In this document: positions 7,550-14,268 of the stretch, piece by piece
How the letters are laid out: each line of letters opens with the position of its first letter
How positions within the stretch are numbered: position 1 is the stretch's first letter
Assembly (NCBI GenBank): GCA_043781315.1
Contig: JAYWBR010000124.1
Coordinates: 1 to 18,726, forward strand
Direction: 5' to 3'
DNA: 18,726 bases
Source of the DNA: CAIQOK01 sp043781315
GTDB taxonomy: Bacteria; Verrucomicrobiota; Verrucomicrobiia; Limisphaerales; CAIQOK01
The notes under the pieces: model-generated
What the model was told of the DNA's origin: nothing
Database searches by the model: none
The model's input: only the letters and a program-made list of their open reading frames with translations
Made by a program: the position numbers and the translations under genes

Positions 7550-8164
7550 ATGGCACACGAACTACCCGCACTCCCCTACCCCAAAGACGCGCTCGAACCG
7601 CACTTCGACGCGCTCACGATGGAAATCCACCACGACCGCCATCACAAGGCCTACGTGGACAATCTCAACAAGGCGATCACCGGCAACCTCGCCCTCGAAG
7701 CTAAGACGCTCGAACAGATCATCAAGGATTTGAGCGTGGTGCCGGACGCCATTCGCGGCCCCGTGCGCAACAATGGCGGCGGTCATTGGAACCACTCGTT
7801 CTTCTGGCGCATTCTCGCTCCGCAAGCCGGCGGCGCCCCGACCGGCAAACTCGCCGACGACATCAAGGCCACCTTCGGCAGCTTCGACGATTTCAAGGCG
7901 AAGTTTGAAGCCGCCGGCATCGGACGTTTCGGCAGCGGCTGGGCGTGGCTCGTGTCCAACGGTGGCAAACTGGAAATCGTCTCGACGCCCAACCAGGACA
8001 ATCCGCTCATGGGCAAAGCCGTCGCGGGTTGCGAAGGTACGCCCATCCTCGGCGTGGACGTGTGGGAACACGCCTACTATTTGAAGTACCAGAACAAGCG
8101 CGCGGATTATCTCAAGGCGTTCTGGAACGTGGTGAACTGGGCGGAAGTCGCCAAGAATTACTGA
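7550..8164 (+). CDS. sodA: Superoxide dismutase, Fe/Mn family (Mn-type signature)
   Basis: This 204-aa cytoplasmic enzyme dismutates superoxide to oxygen and hydrogen peroxide; the adjacent peroxidase could then handle peroxides. The metal ligands are all present: H27 in MEIHHDRHHKAYV, H82 in GGGHWNHSFFW, and D170 and H174 in DVWEHAYYLKYQNKRADYL. The second-sphere glutamine lies in STPNQDNPLMG (Q149), the position used by manganese enzymes, and glycines precede HWNH as in Mn-types. Manganese use is therefore the best guess, with cambialistic use possible. Length and order of motifs are standard. ATG 7550 is followed by the family-typical MAHELPALPYP. An AT-rich stretch (CATTGACATAAAATT) lies directly in front of the start. 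A strong terminator follows 27 nt after the stop. Confidence 0.97.
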   Translation: MAHELPALPYPKDALEPHFDALTMEIHHDRHHKAYVDNLNKAITGNLALEAKTLEQIIKDLSVVPDAIRGPVRNNGGGHWNHSFFWRILAPQAGGAPTGKLADDIKATFGSFDDFKAKFEAAGIGRFGSGWAWLVSNGGKLEIVSTPNQDNPLMGKAVAGCEGTPILGVDVWEHAYYLKYQNKRADYLKAFWNVVNWAEVAKNY

Positions 8165-8191
8165 GCGGAACTTCGCTCAATCGAATTCAAC

Positions 8192-8222
8192 AGCACGCCG
8201 ACGCAGGTCGGCGTGCTTTTTT
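8192..8222 (+). terminator. Rho-independent terminator after sodA
   Basis: AGCACGCCGAC-GCAG-GTCGGCGTGCT is a perfect 11-bp stem with a four-base loop, followed directly by a run of T residues (8217-8222). It lies 27 nt after the sodA stop and should end that transcript. Confidence 0.93.
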
Positions 8223-8365
8223 ATTGAACCGAGTTGTTCTTTGCGCCGATAACAAACCAGCTGGTTGGAAACTGACGCAAACCAGTTTTGCCCGGTTGCA
8301 AAAGGGCGCAGACGGGGAAAGGTAAGGCCAGTAATCGGTGATTCGTCAGTGAGCACAAGACGACG

Positions 8366-9106
8366 ATGAAAATTATTCAACCCAACTGCCGGGTGCAGTT
8401 TGCCGCCGAGGACATGGACTTCATTCTCTCCGTGCTGGGCCGCAAGCTGGCCGACACTGAAGTGCTCGTGAAGCTGCTCACCGACGAGGAGTCGCGCGAC
8501 ACCCTGCTCGACGACGAACAAATCTTTCACGCGCTGCTCGAACGCGGCGGCTGCCTGCGCGTCTCCACCCACTTCTACTTCTACATCCTGGTGCGGCACG
8601 TCTTTCGCCGCGCGGGCATTGAAGATCGCACTGTGGCGGATTACGTGGCCGAAATGCTTTCCGAGTTTGCCCGTTCGGAACAATCCCGTTGCGTGATCCC
8701 CGGCCAGCCCGCGCCGTTGGATTATTTTTTTGAAATGCTCGCCGCGCTCCAGACGGCGGATGACCGCACGGCGTTTCAAATCCGCGCGCACATCGGCAAC
8801 TACTCGCTCTTCCTGTCTGGCATTTTTCCCGAACGCATCCGGGAACGCGCCGAACGCCGTGGCTTTCCCGATTTGAAATACTACGAGGCGCTGGGCCGCT
8901 CGCAATTCAGCACGGCGAGCGATCACCGGCTGGCGCAACGCTACGAACTGACCGAAGTCTTCAGCACGCTGGCCGAGCGCTTTGGCACGACCCGCCTGGC
9001 GTTGAATGACATTTCCGACCGGCTGTTCTCCCTGGGTGACAAAAATTACGCGCTCGAAAATTTGTTGAATCAAGACCGCAGCGGCGAAGTCTCGGGGCAG
9101 ATGTAA
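8366..9106 (+). CDS. Unrecognised conserved-looking protein (246 aa)
   Basis: I do not recognise this family. The protein is soluble, mostly helical by composition, and has no signal peptide or membrane segment. It begins MKIIQPNCRVQFAAEDMDFI, then LSVLGRK. Noticeable segments are LLDDEQIFHALLERGGCLRV, an aromatic run STHFYFYILVRHVFRRAGIE, and YSLFLSGIFPERIRERAERRG followed by YYEALGRSQF. The C-terminal ends with a helical stretch containing FSTLAERFGTTRLALNDISD. The codon choice matches its neighbours and there is no frameshift, so it is very probably a real gene. It sits alone after the sodA terminator and converges on trpG. Nothing in the context indicates a pathway. Confidence 0.8.
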   Translation: MKIIQPNCRVQFAAEDMDFILSVLGRKLADTEVLVKLLTDEESRDTLLDDEQIFHALLERGGCLRVSTHFYFYILVRHVFRRAGIEDRTVADYVAEMLSEFARSEQSRCVIPGQPAPLDYFFEMLAALQTADDRTAFQIRAHIGNYSLFLSGIFPERIRERAERRGFPDLKYYEALGRSQFSTASDHRLAQRYELTEVFSTLAERFGTTRLALNDISDRLFSLGDKNYALENLLNQDRSGEVSGQM

Positions 9107-9166
9107 CTGCCGGGGAACGGCCGGAGCGCTGGGTTGAAAGCGGTTCTCAACGTTCGCGGTGACGCC

Positions 9167-9739
9167 TCAGCCAGCCTTGAGCTTGAGGAAGTTTTTCATA
9201 ATCTGGCGGCCATTTTCCGTGAGGATGCTTTCGGGATGGAACTGCACGCCCCAGATCGGAAACTCCCGGTGCTTCACGCCCATGATTTCGCCCTCGTCGG
9301 TTTCCGCCGTGACTTCGAGGCAGGCCGGCAGGGTGTCGCGCTGGATGACGAGCGAATGATACCGCGTGGCCGCAAACGGATTGGCCATGCCTTCAAACAG
9401 ATCTTTGCCGTTATGTTTTATCGGCGAGGTTTTGCCGTGCATCATGCGGTAGTTTACCACCACGTCCGCGCCGAACGTGTGGCCGATGCACTGGTGGCCA
9501 AGGCAGACGCCGAAGACCGGGATCGAAGTGCCGAACGTGCGGATGATGTCGTTCGAGAGACCGGCTTCGCGCGGGGAACACGGGCCGGGCGAAACGAGAA
9601 TGCGTTCCGGTTTGAGGGCGCGCACCTGCTCGACGGTGATCTGGTCGTTGCGATGCACCTGCACGTCCGCCTTCAGCTCGCCAAGGTATTGCACGAGGTT
9701 GTAGGTGAACGAATCGTAATTGTCCAAAACGAGGATCAT
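9167..9739 (-). CDS. trpG: Anthranilate/aminodeoxychorismate synthase glutamine amidotransferase subunit
   Basis: This 190-aa class I glutamine amidotransferase supplies ammonia to the chorismate-using partner (TrpE for tryptophan or PabB for folate; one subunit often serves both). The start MILVLDNYDSFTYNLVQYLG is the family hallmark and fixes ATG 9739; the longer frame upstream is not part of the gene. LVSPGPCSPREAG is the oxyanion-loop region, GVCLGHQCIGHTFG holds the nucleophile C79, RYHSLVI follows, and GVQFHPESILTENG provides H168 and E170 of the triad. No trpE or pabB is visible nearby, so the choice between trpG and pabA is open. Its upstream side carries integrase debris from an element that came to rest about 100 nt from the start codon, so its original promoter region may have been altered. 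Confidence 0.93.
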   Translation of the reverse strand: MILVLDNYDSFTYNLVQYLGELKADVQVHRNDQITVEQVRALKPERILVSPGPCSPREAGLSNDIIRTFGTSIPVFGVCLGHQCIGHTFGADVVVNYRMMHGKTSPIKHNGKDLFEGMANPFAATRYHSLVIQRDTLPACLEVTAETDEGEIMGVKHREFPIWGVQFHPESILTENGRQIMKNFLKLKAG

Positions 9740-9841
9740 AAGCGCGGGGGGAAAGTAATCCAAACCGTTGAAGATGAAAGCAAAAAGGAGTTTCTGGGCG
9801 AGCCGTCGACCCTCCAAAATGCCCTCCGTTCTAACCTTTGT

Positions 9842-10120
9842 TCTAACCGGAAGCGCAAATCCAGACGTTTTAAGCGCATCGGAAGCGGGCTTTTTCGCTA
9901 CGTCCAAACCGGGGTGATTTACGGGGTGTTCAAGGTCCAACGTCAGACCGTCTGGAGGAACTTGAATACCACGGACCGGGAGCACGCCAAGCTCCGGATG
10001 GCCGAGGAAATCCATAAAAGCAAACGGGTCAACCTCAAGTCGTCACACAAAACCACGCTGGACGAACTGCTGAAGTTTTACGACACGACGCTGAGCTCCA
10101 TAAATCCAGCCAGCAACTGA
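9842..10120 (+). pseudogene. Tyrosine integrase N-terminal fragment
   Basis: The frame encodes RRFKRIGSGLFRYVQTGVIY, GVFKVQRQTVWRNLNTTDRE, HAKLRMAEEI and TLDELLKFYDTT, then stops at 10120. This matches the arm-type DNA-binding domain plus the beginning of the core-binding helix of phage-type tyrosine recombinases ('...YRxxxxGxYYxxxKxxGKxxxRSLxTTDxxxAxxxLA.. TLxELxxxY'). The catalytic R-H-R-Y domain is absent, and no start codon lies in frame just upstream. It is therefore a stub left by an integrated element. The upstream part of the same open frame is only the shadow of trpG. Confidence 0.7.
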
Positions 10121-10155
10121 CGCAGACTCCAGAGCAACAGACCCGAACATCAGTT

Positions 10156-10479
10156 TTGTTGATGGCGTCCGAATCCCCTCAGGCCTTTGTCCGAAGTTGT
10201 CTGGTGAAGAAGAAGGATGCGGTGATGGGATCAGCTGAACTCTACGAGAATTATCAAACCTGGTGCCGAGATCTTCATTTGCAGCCGTTCGCATCAAGAG
10301 AGTTCAACCAGATCGTTAAAACTGAACTGGAAATCAATCTGGGGCTGAAATACCGCCACGACTTGCCGCATGATGGTAGATGGATGCGGGGTTGGAAAGG
10401 TCTGGCGTTGGTTGAGACGAATGAAGTTGCGAATGTTAAAACTGTGTCCGTTGAGTCCGTTGGTCATGGGTCAGGTTGA
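10156..10479 (+). pseudogene. D5-type primase/helicase C-terminal fragment
   Basis: About 107 residues are open from TTG 10156. The stretch AFVRSCLVKKKDAVMGSAEL, YENYQTWCRDLHLQPFASRE, FNQIVKTE and GRWMRGWKGLALVE follows the pattern of the winged-helix end of P4/D5-family phage and plasmid primases ('..F..E.C......V....LY.AY..WC...G..PLS...F...L......R....RG..GI.L'). The ATPase and primase parts that should precede it are missing. Together with the integrase stub just upstream, it marks a decayed integrative element on the same strand. Whether the fragment is still translated is unknown. Confidence 0.65.
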
Positions 10480-12402
10480 CGTGGCTTGATCAAGGAGGAG
10501 AGCACAGGCATGCACTCATCAATGCGCGGTTGGAGAAGCCTGATGTAATAAAAGCTTCCGCGCCTGACTCTTCAATTAATTTTGGTCACGGCCATTTTGG
10601 AAGGTTGTTAATAATACTGCCGAATGTAGCTGTAGGCTTTGTCGAACAATTCTTGATCGGTGTGCAATTTGTATTTTAGGAGCGTGCGACGCAGTTCCTT
10701 TTGCACCAAGCGCTCGCCGGTGTTGGTGCGCTGCCAGTCGGGGAAACGCACCTTCTTCACGATGTCGTCGATGTCCGCGACGATGCGCTCGACGATGATG
10801 TGCGCGTTGGTGTTCTTTGCCTCGCTGAACAAGTCGGTGAGCGCTTCCTTGGCTTTGTCCCGCTCCTCGACCGGATCAGCCCCCTTCTCCGCCTCGACCA
10901 CTTCTTTCGCCAGTTCGAGCATCTGTTTCAAAAACTCCACGCTCGTCAGTAACCCTTGCTCGTGCCGGTCTTTGATGCGCTCCAACCGCTCGCCCAGCTC
11001 AGTGAACTTGGGGTTGCCAAAATGTTTTCGCAGCCGGGCAATCAATTTGATCTCGATCTCCTTCCCGCGTTTCGCCGGGTCGTTGTTCTTGAGAAAATCC
11101 TCGATCACCTGCGCATCCATCACAAGTGTCTCCACGTCATCCCGCACCGACTCGACGTGAACATTCTCGTTGATGAGTTCAATGGTCTTCGCGCCCAGCG
11201 CGTGCCAAAGCAGCTTGCCGTTACCGCTTGGGGGTTTGACGGATTCATAGACCTGCGTGAGCCATCGGTAATCCGTTTGGTAGGCATTCAAGCACGGGTC
11301 GGGTGACAGCGCCTCCCAGATGTTCCCGAGCACCGTGTATTCCGCCGCGAACTTGTCGCGCACCTCGTTGTTCGGCAGGCATTGCTGCGCGGCCATCAAA
11401 CCCTCGTAACCGCCCACAGTCCGATCCACGCCGGGGAAAAACGACAGACACTTCTGCATGTGCATCGGCAGCACCTTGCGCAGTTCATCAATGTTGGAGA
11501 CCACCAACCGCACGGATTTCTCGTCAAACGCCAGCGCCTGCGCCACGTCGTCGAAGATGCCGATGTAATCCACAATCAAACCGTGCGTCTTTTCCTGGCC
11601 GAACGTGCGGTTCGTGCGGCAGATGGCCTGGAGCAGATTGTGGTCGCGCAACGGCTTGTCCAGATACATCACCTGCAATATCGGCGCGTCAAATCCAGTG
11701 AGCAGCTTGGCCGTGACGATGACGAACTTGAGCGGGTCGGCCGGATCACGGAAGCGGTCGAGCAACTTTTCTTCGGCGTCCTTGTCGCGACTGTGGATTT
11801 TCCACTCGCCCGGGTCGCCGGGCGCAGCAGAAATGACGATGGCGCTGGCTTCCGGGCCGATCAGCTCATCCATCACCGCCTTGTAGAGCACGCAACATTC
11901 GCGGTCGAACGTCACCACCTGCGCCTTGAATCCGTTCGGCTCAATCTTCTGCTGAAAGTGCGTGACGATGTGATTCACCACGGCGCGGACGCGCTCCGGG
12001 TTCTTGACCAGCACCGCCATCTTCGCGGCGCGCTTGGCAAGATCATCACGGTCCTGCTCGCTCAAATCGCCAGTGATGGCGCGGTAAGCTTCATCAATCG
12101 CCGCTTTGTTAATTTTCAACTTCACCTCTGGCGCTTCAAAATGCAGCGGCAACGTGGCCTTGTCGCGGATGGATTCCTGGAAGGAGTAACGGCTCATGTA
12201 ACCGTGGCTGTCCTCGTCTGCGCCGAAGGCCCAGAACGTATTCTTGTCCGCCCGATTGATGGGCGTGCCGGTGAGGCCGAACAAGAACGCATTCGGCAAC
12301 GCCTCGCGCATTCGCCGGCCCAAGTCGCCTTCTTGAGTGCGGTGGGCTTCGTCAACCATGACGATGATGTTCGGGCGTGTGGACCATGCGTTGGCCGGCG
12401 AA

Positions 12403-12438
12403 CCCTCACCCCCAGCCCCTCTCCCACTGGGAGAGGGG
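12403..12438. repeat. End repeat of the DUF559 cassette (low-coordinate side)
   Basis: CCCTCACCCCCAG (12403-12415) is followed by the palindrome CCCCTCTCCC-ACT-GGGAGAGGGG (12416-12438), a perfect 10-bp stem. It is the reverse complement of the repeat at 12801-12836 apart from the loop. Confidence 0.9.
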
Positions 12439-12800
12439 AGCAGGTGCGCCGCGATTTCTTCGAGAACCCGCTTTGGATCGGAATGAAAATCTTCGTTCGG
12501 GAAGCGCAGGACTGTGTTACCGAGGCTGCGGAGGTAGGCGTCACGCTTTTCGTCCTTCCTTTTCCGACCCTCATGCACTGGCCCGTCGAATTCCACGACC
12601 AGCCGTGCTTCGTGACAGTAAAAGTCCACGAGCCAATCGCCGATCTGATGCTGCCGACGGAACTTGGCGTCTGCCAGTTGCCGGTCACGCACCAACTCCC
12701 AAAACACATCTTCTGCGGGAGTTTGCTTTTGCCTCAACTCCCGCGCCCGCTCCACCAACCCGGAGAACTGGTAGCCACCACGATAGTTGACGCCGCTACT

Positions 12801-12836
12801 CCCCTCTCCCTCTGGGAGAGGGGCTGGGGGTGAGGG
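12801..12836. repeat. End repeat of the DUF559 cassette (high-coordinate side)
   Basis: The palindrome CCCCTCTCCC-TCT-GGGAGAGGGG (12801-12823) is followed by CTGGGGGTGAGGG (12824-12836). It is the inverted partner of 12403-12438 and a relative of the solo repeat in mnmA. Confidence 0.9.
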
Positions 12837-13306
12837 TGGTTGGAGTTGAGAGCCGCCAAATTTATGAATGGTCGTGATCAACACCTTTCGCACGTCCTGC
12901 TTCAACAACGCCTGAAGCTCTTCCCGGCTCTCAACTCCGACCATGTTCGGCACATCCGCCGCGTTGAACGTGGCGGTGATTTGCGTGTCGAGGTCAATGC
13001 GGTCCACCACGATGATGACTGTGGGATTGCCGAACAGCACCTGCCCCGGCCGGCAGCGCCGCGTGAACGTCGTGCCATCCACCACCTTGCCCCACGCCCG
13101 GATGTGCAGCGACCCCGGTTCGAGATGCTCCATCGCGATGACCCGCTCCAAGCCGGCCTCCGCCGGATCGCACGTCTCGTTGACATTCTCCACCACATCC
13201 CCAAACCGGACGCGCGACCAGTTCTTGCGATTGAACAGCGGCAGCCTGGCCCAGTGGGGATTGGGCTTGAGCCTGGCGAGGGATGGCATGGTGGCGGTCA
13301 CGGTTG

Positions 13307-13765
13307 TCAGGTGAGCAGCCGCGAATCAAACGCAAATGGCTCCGGCTTGCCGATGGAGATTTTTTTGAAATCGGGATGCACCGGGTTGAGCAGGTAGTTG
13401 AATTCTTCCGGTATGATGACGCTGGGCACGGCCAGGACGGCCGAGCGGTTTTGGCGCACCCAAACATCACCGACGGCCTGCGTTTGGGCCAGCGGGGGTT
13501 CGTGCGTCCATCGGGCACTCAGGGCTGGCCGCGGGAGGCGCTCGATCACCTCCGCCGGCAGCCCGACGCGAAAGAAAACAAACCGCACCGCCGCGCGCCG
13601 CGAGAGGTGAACGAGGGTTTCCAGGGCGGCCAGGGACTTGTGCTCGCTGAGATAGACGACGGGTGTGCCGGGAGAGTTCCAGCGCCCGCCACCCACCGCC
13701 GCGCCCTCGCCCGAGAAGGCACCTGCGACGCGTTCCGCCCGCACAATGCGCCAGCCGTCCGGCAT
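13307..13765 (-). CDS. RES-domain toxin of a type II toxin-antitoxin pair
   Basis: RES toxins (MbcT/ParT family) degrade or modify NAD+ and halt growth unless bound by their Xre/MbcA-type antitoxin. The ~150-aa protein shows the family order: WRIVRAERVAGAFSGEGAAV, GGRWNSPGTPVVYLSEHKSL (the R and Y of the active site), AALETLVHL (E50), and near the end PSVIIPEEFNYLLNPVHPDF. It appears full length. The antitoxin stop overlaps the start (TGATG); GTG 13768 is an alternative start one codon upstream. It ends 5 nt before the hsdS'::hsdR' frame, so the toxin pair is wedged between hsdM and hsdS within one operon. No frameshift is seen. Confidence 0.88.
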   Translation of the reverse strand: MPDGWRIVRAERVAGAFSGEGAAVGGGRWNSPGTPVVYLSEHKSLAALETLVHLSRRAAVRFVFFRVGLPAEVIERLPRPALSARWTHEPPLAQTQAVGDVWVRQNRSAVLAVPSVIIPEEFNYLLNPVHPDFKKISIGKPEPFAFDSRLLT

Positions 13766-14250
13766 CACGAGTAAACCCCGTAGTCAATACGCCCGAGCAG
13801 ATACTCGACCTCGCGTGCGCCGGCCTCGGTTTCGGCATATTCCAGTGGCACGGCCATGCCCAAGCCGAATTGTTCGGACCTGAGCCATTCTCTCCCCGCC
13901 GCCTCGCTCCCCATCACCTCGACGGCCTTGCCCACCAACCGGGCGTAGCGCATCACCCGGTCAGATTCAGCGGGGGTGAGGCGGCCTTCGAGTTTGCGCC
14001 GGTGCAGCGTGGCCTTGGAGAGGCCGAGCTTGGGAGCGAGCTGGTCCAGCGGCAAGTCCAGCGCGGCCCGCAAGGCTTCGACTTCCGCAAACGGCAGGCC
14101 GGACTGCACGGCCTGAATGACGGTGGCCGTGGTGTGGTGTTCCTGTGCCGCCCTGGTCTTCAGGACGTGAACGTGGCTGGCCACGATGCCCCGCCACGGG
14201 AAGCCTTTGGCGGCGGGTCTGGGTTTGGGAGGCAACAAGGTTGTTTTCAT
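13765..14250 (-). CDS. Xre/MbcA/ParS-type antitoxin (DUF2384)
   Basis: This 161-aa protein is the expected partner of the RES toxin: it should bind and block the toxin and repress the operon. An N-terminal segment is followed by a helix-turn-helix around residues 60-85 (LDQLAPKLGLSKATLHRRKL). The toxin-binding DUF2384 region then reads LTPAESDRVMRYARLVGKAV, EVMGSEAAGREWL and SEQFGLGMAVPLEYAETEAG followed by AREVEYLLGRIDYGVY, a classic antitoxin C-terminus. It begins 18 nt after hsdM ends; that gap holds a perfect palindrome that could be its operator. The stop overlaps the toxin start, indicating translational coupling. Confidence 0.9.
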   Translation of the reverse strand: MKTTLLPPKPRPAAKGFPWRGIVASHVHVLKTRAAQEHHTTATVIQAVQSGLPFAEVEALRAALDLPLDQLAPKLGLSKATLHRRKLEGRLTPAESDRVMRYARLVGKAVEVMGSEAAGREWLRSEQFGLGMAVPLEYAETEAGAREVEYLLGRIDYGVYS

Positions 14251-14254
14251 TTGC

Positions 14255-14268
14255 TACTATTTTTAGTA
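14255..14268 (-). promoter_or_regulatory. Palindrome in front of the antitoxin gene, candidate operator
   Basis: On the coding strand TACTA-AAAA-TAGTA forms a perfect 5-4-5 inverted repeat, 4 nt before the antitoxin ATG and directly after the hsdM stop. It is a conspicuous AT-only patch in GC-rich DNA. Xre-type antitoxins usually bind such inverted repeats to autoregulate, so an internal promoter/operator for the toxin pair is likely (inference). Confidence 0.5.

Larger units (their letters stand above)
12403..12836 (-). mobile_element. 434-bp inverted-repeat-bounded cassette encoding a DUF559 endonuclease domain
   Basis: The cassette lies inside hsdR and is bounded by 36-bp inverted repeats that match except in the 3-nt loop. 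Its minus-strand frame, continuous with hsdR, encodes LVERARELRQKQTPAEDVFW, ELVRDRQLADAKFRRQHQIG, DWLVDFYCHEARLVVEFDGP, RSLGNTVLRFPNEDF and VLEEIAAHLLPSPSG. This is a DUF559/Vsr-like PD-(D/E)XK domain, with D226, E237 and D239 of the chimera as the likely metal site. Free-standing DUF559 proteins have the same extent. No clear target duplication is visible at the edges (GGCGAA before, TGGTTG after). The arrangement suggests a homing-endonuclease-like passenger, but mobility is inference. Confidence 0.7.
10608..13301 (-). pseudogene. hsdS'::hsdR' in-frame chimera with internal DUF559 insertion
   Basis: The open frame (897 aa, GTG 13301 or ATG 13289) joins three unrelated pieces. Residues 1-91 (NWSRVRFGDVVENVNETCDP to RRCRPGQVLFG) are the start of an HsdS target-recognition domain. 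From residue 92 (NPTVIIVVDRIDLDTQ) it becomes HsdR. TTIHKFG (143-149), VDEAHRTQEGDLGRRMREAL (motif II, ~316), LFGLTGTPINRADKNTFWAF (motif III, ~341), VTAKLLTGFDAPILQVMYLD and QAICRTNRTFGQEKTHGLIV (motifs V and VI) follow, with a normal HsdR C-terminus. Missing are the rest of HsdS, the HsdR PD-(D/E)XK nuclease and Walker A motif. Residues ~156-302 are a DUF559 nuclease domain inserted between KFG and NIIVMVDEAH. Restriction activity as a type I enzyme is not expected; the uninterrupted frame over 2.7 kb is noteworthy. It ends the operon begun by the two hsdM genes. Confidence 0.85.

Noticed and set aside
8177..9073. 298-codon minus-strand open frame opposite the 246-aa gene
   Set aside because: It crosses the sodA terminator hairpin and has the His/Arg/Val/Gln-rich shadow composition; the plus-strand frame has more natural protein character.
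9134..9841. 5' part of the long plus-strand frame that ends in the integrase fragment
   Set aside because: This part is antisense to trpG, which has an intact triad; only the last ~90 codons look like real integrase sequence.
9740..10015. N-terminal extension of trpG
   Set aside because: MILVLDNYDSFTYN is the universal family start; the upstream residues are antisense to the integrase fragment.
11382..12833. Long plus-strand open frame opposite hsdR
   Set aside because: It is antisense to the clear HsdR helicase and DUF559 motifs, reads through the palindromic repeats, and has a His/Arg/Val-rich composition typical of shadows in GC-rich DNA.
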